A stretch of 64,000 nucleotides of DNA from Actinomycetes bacterium (GCA_021799445.1 JAJZAM010000001.1:30634-94633), one strand, 5' to 3'. Counted from the first letter of the stretch, positions 53,629-62,354 are shown. Program-made: numbers and translations. Notes: generated from the sequence alone by a model not told the origin.

Positions 53629-53906
53629 GCAGACCCGTTGCATAGTGTCGCCGCCGACCTGTCCAACCGGGCCGGTTAGAGATGCCCTTCGACGGTATGG
53701 AGACCGTCGCAGTTGATGACCGACGGTCGGTCCAGCCCGACCTCGATGTGGTCGATGTCGACTTCGGCGGCGAGATCACGGATAGAGGTGGTGATCTCGG
53801 CAACCGTCACGAGGCTGCGCGCGTCGAGCACTCCGGATCGGGTCAACACTACAACGGGCCGCGTCTTGCGACCGGCCTCGGCCAACCACACATCCCCGCG
53901 TTTCAA
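53599..53906 (-). pseudogene. MazF/PemK-family toxin, C-terminally frameshifted
   Basis: TTG 53906 begins MKRGDVWLAEAGRKTRPVVV, a clear MazF-family start, and continues to NCDGLHTVEGHL, where TAA ends it at residue 76. In another frame directly after, LTGPVGQVGGDTMQRVCSAI to SYALAC and TGA gives the expected MazF C-terminal helix. The junction CATCTCTAACC contains a duplicated CT; one CT fewer restores the full protein of about 102 residues. The start overlaps the antitoxin stop by 4 bp. The mRNA-cleaving activity is probably lost. Confidence 0.7.
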
Positions 53907-54121
53907 GGCTCACCCCATGCTTCGGCGTCGGTCCAGAAGGCGTCGGCGCGTTCCGGCCGTCGCAGATATGCGTAACTGTCGGCTCGCGCCAAGGCGGCAC
54001 GTACGGCGTCGGTGACTCCTTGGCGGGCAGCGGCCGAAATGTTGACACCAAGCTGCCTGGCGCTTCGCGCCAACTCCTCGTCGAGCGTGAAAGTCGTACT
54101 CGATGAAGCCGTATCGGAGTG
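53903..54121 (-). pseudogene. antitoxin partner of the MazF-like toxin, no normal start codon
   Basis: Open frame between a TAG and the toxin start: DTASSSTTFTLDEELARSAR, then QLGVNISAAARQGVTDAVRA and the acidic end ADAFWTDAEAWGEP. The middle is typical of CcdA/RHH-type antitoxins (RxLGVNxSxxAR). No ATG or GTG precedes it in frame; a TTG at 54073 would give 56 residues with GAGGAG directly in front, too close for normal initiation. Probably decayed together with its toxin. Confidence 0.5.
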
Positions 54122-54311
54122 CTAGCAGTCCCCGATGCATTAACTGCTGTCATCTTGGGCTGACTGGCTGCAAGATGCATCGGTCGGTGAAGGACTGAAG
54201 GTGCTTGCGTACCCGGAGCGCGCCGCGAGCGCCACCTTCGGTAACCCCGCGGTCTGATGGCTAGCGACTTCACTTGCGCGCACGGTTGAGTCCAGGATGG
54301 GGGTTTCCGAG

Positions 54312-54356
54312 TTGACCCAAGCCTCCCGAAGTAAATACTGTTGAGCAGTTCGTAAC
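54312..54356 (+). promoter_or_regulatory. icd leader/icd promoter and repeated motif
   Basis: TTGACC (54312-54317) and TACTGT (54336-54341) are 18 bp apart, a plausible sigma-70 promoter for the leader ORF and icd. AGTTCGTAAC occurs at 54347-54356 and again at 54467-54476 inside the leader ORF. The 190 bp before this (54122-54311) contain no gene that I can support, only two copies of GATGCATC-like sequence. Confidence 0.5.
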
Positions 54357-54372
54357 TTAAGGAGCGTATTTT

Positions 54373-54501
54373 ATGAGATTGTTCTCTGCGACCGAACCTC
54401 TTGTTCCATCCATAGGGGGTATCTCCTCGGTGATGGTGGACCTCGACGAGGGCTTTTTCGCTGGTAAGTTCGTAACGCAACCTGCGAGGAGGTCGAGTTA
54501 A
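54373..54501 (+). CDS. 42-residue leader ORF coupled to icd
   Basis: ATG 54373 lies eight bases after AAGGAG. The peptide starts MRLFSATEPLVPSIGGISSV and ends FVTQPARRSS; its TAA overlaps the icd ATG by one base (TAATG). GACCTC (54439-54444) within it is complementary to GAGGTC (54489-54494), part of the icd Shine-Dalgarno, so ribosome passage could open the icd start. No family recognised. The good ribosome site and exact junction argue for a real leader peptide or small protein. Confidence 0.6.
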   Translation: MRLFSATEPLVPSIGGISSVMVDLDEGFFAGKFVTQPARRSS

Positions 54502-55997
54502 TGGCACAGTCGAGCGTTGACGTCCGGGCCGGGGCCGCCCCGGCTGCTCGGTCGGAGGGAGGCACTCCGATCACCGTCGCCTACGGAGACGGGATTGGCC
54601 CTGAGATCATGAACGCCACTTTGGCTATCATCACTGCCGGTGGGGCGTCACTTGCACCTGAGACGATCCGGATCGGAGAGTCCGTCTACTCCGAAGGCGT
54701 TACTGCTGGCATTGAACCGTCGGCGTGGGAGTCGTTGCGCCGGACCAAGGTCTTCCTGAAGGCGCCGATCACGACCCCCCAGGGGGGAGGGTTCAAGAGC
54801 TTGAACGTGACCGTACGCAAGACGCTCGGACTTTTCGCCAACGTCCGCCCGTGCCCTTCTTACTCCCCGTACGTGGCGACCAAGCATCCCGGAATGGACG
54901 TCGTGATAATCCGGGAGAACGAGGAGGACCTCTACGCAGGCATCGAGCACCGCCAGACGGAGGACGTCACCCAATGCCTCAAGCTGATAACCCGCCCGGG
55001 CAGCGAACGTCTTATCCGCTACGGGTTCGAGTACGCCCGCCGCTACGGTCGTTCCAAGGTGACGTGCTTCACCAAGGACAACATCATGAAAATGACCGAT
55101 GGGCTGTTCCACCAGGTGTTCGACGAGGTGGCCGCAGAGTACCCAGATCTTGAGTCGGAGCATTGGATCGTCGACATAGGAGCAGCAAAACTGGCCGACA
55201 CGCCAGAAGCGTTCGACCTGGTCATACTCCCCAACCTATACGGGGACATCCTCTCTGACGTAACGGCCCAGATCGCAGGCTCGGTGGGTCTGGCCGGCAG
55301 CGCAAACGTCGGCCCAGACGTAGCCATGTTCGAGGCAATCCACGGCTCGGCCCCACGGCGCGCCGGACAGAACCTCGCTAACCCGTCAGGCCTTTTGCTT
55401 GGCGCTGTCCAAATGCTCGTCCACATAGGCCAAGGCGAAGCGGCAACCCGGGTTCACAACGCCTGGCTTCGCACGATCGAAGACGGAATCCACACCTACG
55501 ACGTCTTCGACCCGGCGGTATCCAAGGCAAAGGTCGGCACCGCCGAGTTCGCCGAGGCTGTCATCGCCCGCCTGGGAGAGACACCTTCCACTTTGAAGGC
55601 GGTGCAGTACCCGTCGTACGCCGAACCGATCTCGGTGAAGGTGTCGGAGCGTACCCCGGCGCGCAAGGAACTGGTTGGCATGGACGTGTTCTTGGACTGG
55701 CGTGGGCCTACCGACGAGCTCGGCAGACTGCTAGAAGACAACGCCGGGCCCGACCTTTCTTTGGTAATGATCAGCAACCGTGGCCAGAAGGTATATCCCG
55801 GAGGCCTGCCGGAAACGTTCTGCGTGGACCATTGGCGCTGCCGATTCCAAGCGGCTAAACCCGGAGACCCGGTAAACCACCGACAGATAATCGACCTTCT
55901 CTCCCGACTGGCTGAGGGCGGACTGGAGTTCATAAAGACAGAAGGCCTCTTCACCTTTGACGGCCAGCCCGGCTTCTCGCTTGGCCAGGGCCAGTGA
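54501..55997 (+). CDS. icd: isocitrate dehydrogenase (NADP-type, Thermus/Rickettsia-like)
   Basis: Oxidises isocitrate to 2-oxoglutarate in the TCA cycle. 498 residues. The beta-decarboxylating dehydrogenase core shows ITVAYGDGIGPEIM, VIRENEEDLYAGIEHRQT, the metal-binding NLYGDILSDVTAQIAG, and the cofactor loop EAIHGSAPRRAGQNLANP. A C-terminal extension of about 140 residues (after residue 350) marks the Thermus/Rickettsia type rather than the monomeric or E. coli type. ATG start follows GAGGAGGTC. A strong hairpin terminator lies after the stop. Confidence 0.95.
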   Translation: MAQSSVDVRAGAAPAARSEGGTPITVAYGDGIGPEIMNATLAIITAGGASLAPETIRIGESVYSEGVTAGIEPSAWESLRRTKVFLKAPITTPQGGGFKSLNVTVRKTLGLFANVRPCPSYSPYVATKHPGMDVVIIRENEEDLYAGIEHRQTEDVTQCLKLITRPGSERLIRYGFEYARRYGRSKVTCFTKDNIMKMTDGLFHQVFDEVAAEYPDLESEHWIVDIGAAKLADTPEAFDLVILPNLYGDILSDVTAQIAGSVGLAGSANVGPDVAMFEAIHGSAPRRAGQNLANPSGLLLGAVQMLVHIGQGEAATRVHNAWLRTIEDGIHTYDVFDPAVSKAKVGTAEFAEAVIARLGETPSTLKAVQYPSYAEPISVKVSERTPARKELVGMDVFLDWRGPTDELGRLLEDNAGPDLSLVMISNRGQKVYPGGLPETFCVDHWRCRFQAAKPGDPVNHRQIIDLLSRLAEGGLEFIKTEGLFTFDGQPGFSLGQGQ

Positions 55998-56035
55998 TCG
56001 GGGCCTGAGCCGGCACGCAGACACCGCCCCGTGAC

Positions 56036-56080
56036 TGTGAGTCCGGCCGGCCTAAGAGCCGTCCGGACTCACACTTTGCG
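56036..56080 (+). terminator. hairpin terminator between icd and the convergent phzF-like gene
   Basis: TGTGAGTCCGG (56036-56046) and CCGGACTCACA (56063-56073) form an 11-bp perfect stem with a 16-base loop, followed by CTTT. It can act for both convergent genes, although the T-tract is short. Confidence 0.8.
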
Positions 56081-56088
56081 GTTATAGC

Positions 56089-56862
56089 TCACAGCCCTGG
56101 AGCAGACATTTCCACCCGGGCGACACGTACCGCCCGTCCGGAAAGCCGGACCCTGTCCCCGTCTAAAGACATGCCAACCTCGCCCCCCCGGGCCGACGCC
56201 TGCTCTCCCAGCAGGACCCTCTTACCCAGCCTGTGACCCCACAGCACGGCAAGCGCACAGTGAGCAGAGCCGGTAACGGGATCCTCTGGCACTCCCACGT
56301 TGGGACAAAACACCCGGCTTACGCAGTCCACGCCCGGGCTGTCTCCTCCGGCGGTGAAGATCACTCCTCTAGTCCCCAGACCAGCGATAACACCCAGGTC
56401 CGGGACTAGGTTGCGAACGGCTTCAGCATTTGGCAGTTCCACTAGCAGGTCGAAGCGTCCCCTCCAACATGCGACGGCACCGATTGCGACGAGCCGGTTA
56501 TCAATAACCGCGGGGCTGGGCGGATCCGCCGGGAAGTCCAGTTCCACCCTTCCGTCAGCCAGGTTGCGGGCGGTTAGCAGCCCGCTCAGCGTGTGGAACC
56601 TGGGGTTTCCTCCCAAGACGCTGGCGGCGGCCAAAGTAGCGTGCCCGCAAAGCTCCACCTCTGCTGCGGGGGTGAACCAACGCAGGTCGTAATCGCCATC
56701 GGTACGGAGGCGCACGAAGGCTGTCTCCGAGAGGTTCATCTCCATTGCTACCAGTCGCATCATGTCGTCAGAGGGGTATTGCTCAACTAGCGCCACAGCA
56801 GCCGGGTTGCCAGTGAATGCACGTTTGGCGAAAGCATCCACGACGGTCAACTCCAAGCTCAA
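56089..56862 (-). CDS. PhzF family isomerase-like protein
   Basis: Two-domain PhzF-fold protein of 257 residues: VVDAFAKRAFTGNPAAV at the start, the catalytic-type Glu in MNLSETAFV, ELCGHATLAAA, and the signature PEDPVTGSAHCALAVLWG. Family members isomerise or epimerise small metabolites; no phenazine cluster is near. Start set at TTG 56862, six bases after GGGAGGG, giving the usual MSLELTVVDAF opening; an upstream ATG at 56898 overlaps a TATGAT promoter-like hexamer and is less likely. Confidence 0.82.
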   Translation of the reverse strand: MSLELTVVDAFAKRAFTGNPAAVALVEQYPSDDMMRLVAMEMNLSETAFVRLRTDGDYDLRWFTPAAEVELCGHATLAAASVLGGNPRFHTLSGLLTARNLADGRVELDFPADPPSPAVIDNRLVAIGAVACWRGRFDLLVELPNAEAVRNLVPDLGVIAGLGTRGVIFTAGGDSPGVDCVSRVFCPNVGVPEDPVTGSAHCALAVLWGHRLGKRVLLGEQASARGGEVGMSLDGDRVRLSGRAVRVARVEMSAPGL

Positions 56863-56981
56863 TCCAAGCCCTCCCTCTGTGCCATAAGTCACTATCATAG
56901 TGGCGAACCTGCCAGTCCTCTCCGTGTAACGCCGGTGCCGAGGCCTGCGGGAACGTTGCAGCTAAATCTTCAACCTAACTG

Positions 56982-58025
56982 CTATCGGGTGTTGAGGTTT
57001 GAGGTTGTGAGAGTGTGATTTGGTTTGCTGGTCACCTCAAGGTACCGGAGTATCCTGCGGAACGACTCGCTAAACGAGGTTTCGCAGTACGAGAGTTGTT
57101 GCGTTGCGCAGAACTCCTTGACCAGCGATTGAGCGCGCTTTAGGTTCGGCCGTGGCATCGACGGAAAGAGGTGGTGCTCTATCTGGTAGTTGAGACCGCC
57201 GAGTAGGGATGTGACTACCCATCCGCCGGTGACGTTGCGGGCGGTGATGATTTGGCGCTCTGCGAAGCCGAGCTCGGATCCGCGCGCGATGATCGGCATC
57301 CCCTTGTGGTTGGGAGCGAAGCTGACGCCGAGGTAGAGCGAGAAGACCGCCTGTTGTATCAAGACGAAAGCCAGGGCCTTCACGGGGCTGAGCACAAGAG
57401 CAAGGATCATCAAGTACATCGCGCAATGTAGCGCTATGAGCAGTGTCTCGCCGGCTGCAGCCCGGTTGTGGCGTCTGATCAGAAACCTGGCTCCCGAGAC
57501 GTGCAACCCGACGCTGCGTAGGAGCATCATCGGTGCGAACAGCGGAGCTTGCCAGCGCGCAAGGAACCGTCCAATCCTTGTGCTCAGAGTCGTTGCTGCA
57601 GTCGCCGATGGCGCACAGGTCGGATACTCGGCTACGTCTGGATCCCTACCTATCTCATTAGGATGCGCGTGATGAGCGCTGTGCTTTGGAACCCACCAGC
57701 CGTAGCACAGTCCGGTCAAAGTGTTGCCAACAGCTAAACCAAGGTAGCGGTTGGCTCGCCGCGATCTGAAGATCTGTTGGTGGCCTGCATCGTGGCCGAC
57801 GAACCCGAGCTGAGTGAACACAATCCCCAGAAATACGGCCGGCAGCACTGTGATCCACGAGTTGCCGACGCGGGCGAAAGCCATCCAACCCGCAACGTAA
57901 GCGAGAAACGTGACGCCGATCTTCAGGCTGTAGTAGACGGTCCTGCGCTCCAACAGACCAGCCGACGCGACCTTGTCGAAAAGGTCGCTAAACGAGAGCT
58001 CGGGTGTGTCTATGTGGTCTTGCAC
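56982..58025 (-). CDS. membrane fatty acid desaturase
   Basis: Acyl-lipid or acyl-CoA front-end-type desaturase of 347 residues. Three histidine boxes are HDAGH (near residue 78), HSAHH (near 115) and QIEHH (near 279, the glutamine-type third box), between about four membrane helices. No cytochrome b5 domain. GTG start four to five bases after GGAG. Probably introduces a double bond into membrane lipids; position unknown. Confidence 0.9.
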   Translation of the reverse strand: MQDHIDTPELSFSDLFDKVASAGLLERRTVYYSLKIGVTFLAYVAGWMAFARVGNSWITVLPAVFLGIVFTQLGFVGHDAGHQQIFRSRRANRYLGLAVGNTLTGLCYGWWVPKHSAHHAHPNEIGRDPDVAEYPTCAPSATAATTLSTRIGRFLARWQAPLFAPMMLLRSVGLHVSGARFLIRRHNRAAAGETLLIALHCAMYLMILALVLSPVKALAFVLIQQAVFSLYLGVSFAPNHKGMPIIARGSELGFAERQIITARNVTGGWVVTSLLGGLNYQIEHHLFPSMPRPNLKRAQSLVKEFCATQQLSYCETSFSESFRRILRYLEVTSKPNHTLTTSNLNTR

Positions 58026-58135
58026 GTTACTCCAAGGAGGTCGTCAGATGGACGCCACCGGGATCTAGAGCAACGCCGAGCCTAGGCTCTTACGACGATC
58101 ACTCTACTTGACTCGGCCGGTAAGCAGCGGTCGGC

Positions 58136-58376
58136 TCAGAGATCTTGTTGCGTGGCACCCTCGTCGAGCGCCGAGAGGAACGACCCTGCCCCCACGTGCA
58201 CGTTCTTTCTCCTCACTATGCGGTGAAGTCTCCCCATGACCTGCTTCTCTGCCGGTTGGGCTCGGACAACAGCCCTGGGGACAGCCTCGGTGATGCCGTC
58301 GACGCCGTGGAGGTTGATCGGCGTGGTCTCTTTTAGCCCGGCTGGTTCTCCGGCGAACTCGCTGAGGATAAGCCGT
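58136..58376 (-). pseudogene. duplicated C-terminal fragment of trehalose-6-phosphate synthase
   Basis: This stretch matches the 3' end of the otsA gene at 60018-60269 over about 250 bp. The frame is still open: LILSEFAGEPAGLKETTPIN, then VDGITEAVPRAVVRAQPAEK, MGRLHRIVRRKNVHVGAGSF, LSALDEGATQQDL and a TGA at 58136. No start codon or N-terminal part is present. Many substitutions are conservative, but HVWAESF has become HVGAGSF. The rest of 58026-58446 holds nothing else that I recognise. Confidence 0.8.
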
Positions 58377-58446
58377 TGATGTCCCTTCTGTTGGGCTGCC
58401 TAGCTCAGAGGCTGTTCGTGATTGCTGGGTGGCGCATCGGAGTTCA

Positions 58447-59913
58447 CTACGGACACCTCCTGGCGGAGGCTTCGGCGTCTGAGGCGAGCCCTGCCAGCAT
58501 CCCCGGGAAGACGAAGCGGTGGAACGGTGCGACGCCGAGCCAGTACAGGCGGCCGAGGAGCCCTCGCGGCCGGAAAAGAGCGGTCTGGGTGATCTTGGTC
58601 CCGCTCGCGAGCGGTTCGAGGTCCCAGCTCAGCCAGGCCTCGCCGGGGAGGCGCATCTCGGCGTGGAGGCTCAGCCGCCGACCCGGCGTTAGATCCTCGA
58701 CCCGCCAAAAGTCGAGCGCCTCGCCGACTCGAAGGGTCGCCCTACGGCCCCGGCGCAGGCCTGGACCACCTATGAGCTGGTCCATCACCCCGCGGACACG
58801 CCACAGCCACTCGCCGCTGTACCACCCTTTCTCACCGCCAATCTGCTCCAAGCAGGCGAACACCTGATCGGAGTCGGCGGACGTCATAACGCTACGGACG
58901 TCCTTTAGGACGGTGCCGCCGGACCAGTCCGGGTCCGTTGCCGCGGGCCGGAAATGGACGAGGTCGGCGTCGACGAAGGATGTAGGAACATTGTCGTCGC
59001 GAGTCGCCGCCAGCGCCCGGCGGATCGCCTCCCGTAGACCCATCGGCGCGACCGAGAAGGCTTCGGTGGCCGGTCGGCCTTGTACGGTCACCTCGTTGAC
59101 GAGAGACTCGACCAGTTCGCGGGCTAGTGGCACCGGAACAGGCGTGACCAGTCCAACCCAGTGAGAGGAGAGCCCGGGGGTGAGCAAAGGCACACGAATG
59201 AGGCGTCGACGGGCCAGTCCGGCAATGTCAGCGTATATCGCCATCATCTCGGCGTACGTCACGACATCGGGGCCACCCACGTCGTAGACACCACGGAGGT
59301 CTCCTGGGCGGCTGACGGCGTCCACCAGAAGAGTGACGATGTCGGCAATAGCGATCGGCTGGCACCTGGTCTCCACCCAGCGGGGCGTAACCATCACAGG
59401 GAGGACTTCGACCAGGTAGCGTAACATCTCGAAGCTCGCCGACCCGGATCCGATTATCACCCCGGCTCGCAGCTCGACGACCTCGACCCCCGTAGAAGCC
59501 AGAAGGCGGCCGACGTCGTGGCGGCTTTGCAGATGCCGGCTCAGAGCGTCCCCGTCCCGCCCGAGCCCGCCGAGGTAGACGATTCGCCGGACGTTTGCGT
59601 CGGCTGCCTCGCGGGCGAAGTTCCAGGCGTCTCGCTGCTCCCGGTCCGCCCACCCGGTCCCCTGTCCGATCGAGTGGACCAAGTAGACAGCCACGTCAAC
59701 GCCCTTCATGGTTTTGGCTAGGGGTCCGCCAACATCGCCTTGGGCGACCTCTACCGAAGACCGCCAGGTAGCGGCGTTAAGTTTCGCCGGGGTCCGGGCC
59801 AGGCAGCACACCTCGGCTTCCTGCTTCAGCAGCGCTGGGACCAGACGACCACCGACGTAACCCGACGCCCCCGTGACCAGAACCCGGAGACCGCTCAAGA
59901 CGCGAGGGCACAA
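58447..59913 (-). CDS. NAD(P)-binding SDR protein with C-terminal DUF2867-like domain
   Basis: 488 residues. The N-terminal extended-SDR Rossmann domain has VTGASGYVGGRLVPAL, AVYLVHSIGQG, IVYLGGLGRDG and a nucleoside-diphosphate-sugar-epimerase-like layout. From about residue 330 a second domain (VMTSADSDQVFACLEQIGGEKGW, LRVGEALDFWRVEDLTPGRR, LFRPRGLLGRLYW) fits DUF2867. Start TTG 59913 is nominal; a TTG six codons later is equally possible. Sits between the otsA fragment and intact otsA on the same strand. Confidence 0.82.
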   Translation of the reverse strand: MCPRVLSGLRVLVTGASGYVGGRLVPALLKQEAEVCCLARTPAKLNAATWRSSVEVAQGDVGGPLAKTMKGVDVAVYLVHSIGQGTGWADREQRDAWNFAREAADANVRRIVYLGGLGRDGDALSRHLQSRHDVGRLLASTGVEVVELRAGVIIGSGSASFEMLRYLVEVLPVMVTPRWVETRCQPIAIADIVTLLVDAVSRPGDLRGVYDVGGPDVVTYAEMMAIYADIAGLARRRLIRVPLLTPGLSSHWVGLVTPVPVPLARELVESLVNEVTVQGRPATEAFSVAPMGLREAIRRALAATRDDNVPTSFVDADLVHFRPAATDPDWSGGTVLKDVRSVMTSADSDQVFACLEQIGGEKGWYSGEWLWRVRGVMDQLIGGPGLRRGRRATLRVGEALDFWRVEDLTPGRRLSLHAEMRLPGEAWLSWDLEPLASGTKITQTALFRPRGLLGRLYWLGVAPFHRFVFPGMLAGLASDAEASARRCP

Positions 59914-60017
59914 CAGTTGACCATGATCTATGATCTCACGCTCCGGCGGCTAGTTCGCTAAAGCCGAACCGACCTGGTTGCGGTTTTGCTTCGCTGGGCT
60001 GAGCAGCGGCGGTCAGC

Positions 60018-61463
60018 TCAAGGGTTTTGTCCGGAGTGCCTTCCCAGGGCAGCCTCGTCGAGGGCCGAGAGAAATGACTCTGCCCACACGTGCACGTTCT
60101 TCTTCCTCACTGTGCGGTGAAGTCTCCCCATGACCTGCTTCTCTGCTGGTTGGTCGCGGACAACAGCTCTGCGGATGGCCTCGGCGATGCCGTCGACGTC
60201 GTGAGGGTTGATCAGCGTGGCTCCTTTGAGCTCGGCTGCTGCCCCAGCGAACTCGCTGAGGATGAGCCGACCCGCCAGTCCGTTGCGGGAAGCTACGTAC
60301 TCTTTGGCAACGAGGTTCATTCCGTCGCGCAGCGGTGTGACCAGCATGATGTCCGCCGCGAGGTACAACGCGATGAGCTCGAGGTTGGGTACGCTCTGAT
60401 TGAGGTAGTGGATTGCAGGATGCCCTACCGAGGAGTATTGGCCGTTGATCTCGCTCACGATCTGCTCAAGGTGGTGGCGTTCCTGCTGGTAGTGAGGATC
60501 TAGCTCCCGGCTTGGCACGGCGATCTGAACCATGACATGGCGGTCGGAGCTGAGAGTTCCGTCTTCGAAGAGCCGGCGCAGCGCCATCATCCGACGGTCG
60601 ATGCCCTTCGTGTAGTCGAGGCGGTCGACGCCTAACAGCACTATTTCTGGGTCGCCGAGATCCAGTCGGATCTGGCGGGCCCTGGCTATCACCTCAGGTT
60701 GAGAGGCCTGTCGCACGATCTGCTGTGTGTCAACTGATATCGGAAACGCGCCCAGTGCTACACGGCGGTCGCTGGTGTCGAGGCTCGTCTCGGTGCCGGT
60801 GATCCCGAGGAGTCGTCGAGCGAGACGCGAGAAGTTCGTCGCTGCGCCAGGGACCTGGAAGCCGATCAGATCCGCGCCGAGAAGCCCTTCGATGATCTCG
60901 GTGCGCCAGGGGAGCTGCATGAAAAGCTCCCGGGGAGGGAAAGGGATATGCAAGAAGAAGCCTATGCGAACGTCGGGTCGCAGCTTTCGTAGCATTGCCG
61001 GCACCAGCTGCAGCTGATAGTCGTGGACCCACACGGTCGCGCCCGGCGCCGACGCATCCGCTGCGGCCTCGGCGAAGCGTGCGTTGACGTCCCTGTATGT
61101 GCTCCACCAGACGCGGTCGAAGGTGGGGGTCCTTATGGCGTCGTGGTAGAGGGGCCAGAGCGTCGCGTTCGAGAAACCGGTGTAAAAGCCGTCACATTCA
61201 GCGTCGCTGAGGGCAACTGCCCTCAGGCCGATCCCATCCACCTGGGCTGGTATAGAGGTTGGCTCGCAACTTCCGCCGGGCCAGCCCACCCATATCCCAC
61301 TCGTCTCGCGAAGTACGGGAGTCAGGGCTGAGACCAGTCCTCCCGGGCTCGCCGGCCAGGAAGCACCGCGTTCGCCCTGCACCTGATGGACGGGTAGCCG
61401 GTTTGCGACGACGACAAAGTCGGACAGATTAGGGCTGTTCTGTTGAGGCGCACTAGCTGTCAT
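60018..61463 (-). CDS. otsA: alpha,alpha-trehalose-phosphate synthase (OtsA)
   Basis: GT20 glycosyltransferase making trehalose 6-phosphate from UDP- or GDP-glucose and glucose 6-phosphate, for stress protection. 481 residues. VVVANRLPV at the N-terminus, WVHDYQLQLVPAMLR, RIGFFLHIPFPP, GVDRLDYTKGI and PLRDGMNLVAKEYVA are hallmark segments. Start ATG 61463; a TTG 18 bases upstream is possible. A TAGAAT hexamer about 75 bases upstream of the ATG may be the promoter. The 3' end has a truncated copy at 58136. No OtsB phosphatase in the window. Confidence 0.95.
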   Translation of the reverse strand: MTASAPQQNSPNLSDFVVVANRLPVHQVQGERGASWPASPGGLVSALTPVLRETSGIWVGWPGGSCEPTSIPAQVDGIGLRAVALSDAECDGFYTGFSNATLWPLYHDAIRTPTFDRVWWSTYRDVNARFAEAAADASAPGATVWVHDYQLQLVPAMLRKLRPDVRIGFFLHIPFPPRELFMQLPWRTEIIEGLLGADLIGFQVPGAATNFSRLARRLLGITGTETSLDTSDRRVALGAFPISVDTQQIVRQASQPEVIARARQIRLDLGDPEIVLLGVDRLDYTKGIDRRMMALRRLFEDGTLSSDRHVMVQIAVPSRELDPHYQQERHHLEQIVSEINGQYSSVGHPAIHYLNQSVPNLELIALYLAADIMLVTPLRDGMNLVAKEYVASRNGLAGRLILSEFAGAAAELKGATLINPHDVDGIAEAIRRAVVRDQPAEKQVMGRLHRTVRKKNVHVWAESFLSALDEAALGRHSGQNP

Positions 61464-61632
61464 TGGTCCGTCGTCTACCAATTGGCAACCCGGCGTCGGT
61501 TGGACCCGGCCCGAATCAACCCAGGAGGCGAGGGAATCATTCTAATTGCCACGTTGTGTTGTTACCCCAAGGCCCGCTCGTTTAAACGTGGGTGTCCACG
61601 GGCCGGAGGATGCGCCTAGCGGCCCGGCCGGT

Positions 61633-62184
61633 TCAGTGGACTCCCGGCAGGCCGTCGATGCTCGAAGCGTTCTTCTCCTTCCAATACTGCTCGATGCCCT
61701 CTTTGCCTTTGCGTGCGGCCCATTCGTCCATCGTCGGGCGGTGGCCCGCGAAACCCATCAGCGGTACGCCGTAGCCGCAGGAGTCCGAAACGCGCTCCAC
61801 GTCTACGACTATCACGGAACGAACTCCCACCCCTGCTCCGCCGGCGAAGCGTGCGGACATCCCTGCCGCCGCCGCCGATCTGGCCAGCAACGCTCGCCCT
61901 CGACCGTGGACCCTAACGATACGGGGCGGTCCGTCGAACGCGCAGAACATCAAGACGATGCGACCGTTGTCGCCGAGGTGGGCGATGGTCTCAGTGCCGC
62001 TACCAGTCTGGTCGAGATAAGCGACGGTGCTCCCGTCGAGCACAACCAACTCGCCACGGTTACCTTTCGGAGAGCAGTTGACGTGCCCGTCCGTGGAGGT
62101 GGGAGCCGTCGCCACGAAAAATACAGGCTGGCTCTCGATCCACTTTGCAAGCTGATCGTCTAGGACGTCTCGTACTCTGCCCAT
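61633..62184 (-). CDS. pyridoxamine 5'-phosphate oxidase-family FMN/F420-binding protein
   Basis: Split-barrel flavoprotein of 183 residues. N-terminus VLDDQLAKWIESQPVFFVATA, then VNCSPKGNRG and VLDGSTVAYLDQTGSGTETI, IVLMFCAFDGPPRIVRVHG, all typical of the general PPOX class. C-terminus contains the GYGVPLMGFAGHRPTMDEW segment common in this subgroup. Cofactor and substrate cannot be told from sequence. ATG 62184 has TAAAGT five bases upstream (leaderless). Confidence 0.85.
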   Translation of the reverse strand: MGRVRDVLDDQLAKWIESQPVFFVATAPTSTDGHVNCSPKGNRGELVVLDGSTVAYLDQTGSGTETIAHLGDNGRIVLMFCAFDGPPRIVRVHGRGRALLARSAAAAGMSARFAGGAGVGVRSVIVVDVERVSDSCGYGVPLMGFAGHRPTMDEWAARKGKEGIEQYWKEKNASSIDGLPGVH

Positions 62185-62225
62185 GCGACACTTTAGGCCC
62201 CGCCGAGCGAGGCTCCCAAGCGGGA

Positions 62226-62354
62226 CTACGACCGGCGTCGGGTGCGCCTGGCCCTTTCGAGCATCACGTCGGCGGCTACTGCGAGCGCGCACACCGCAGC
62301 CGATCCGATCACCTCGATCAGGAGGGAGACTGCGCGGCTGGGGGGTTCGACCAT
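62226..62354 (-). CDS. possible 42-residue single-pass membrane protein
   Basis: MVEPPSRAVSLLIEVIGSAA, one hydrophobic helix, then a basic tail ending RRTRRRS. GGAG lies five bases before the ATG. It would be just upstream of the PPOX gene on the same strand. Length and lack of family make it tentative. Confidence 0.3.
   Translation of the reverse strand: MVEPPSRAVSLLIEVIGSAAVCALAVAADVMLERARRTRRRS

Noticed and set aside
58145-58867. Plus-strand ORFs over the otsA fragment and SDR 3' end
   Set aside because: They are antisense to sequences with clear homology on the minus strand.
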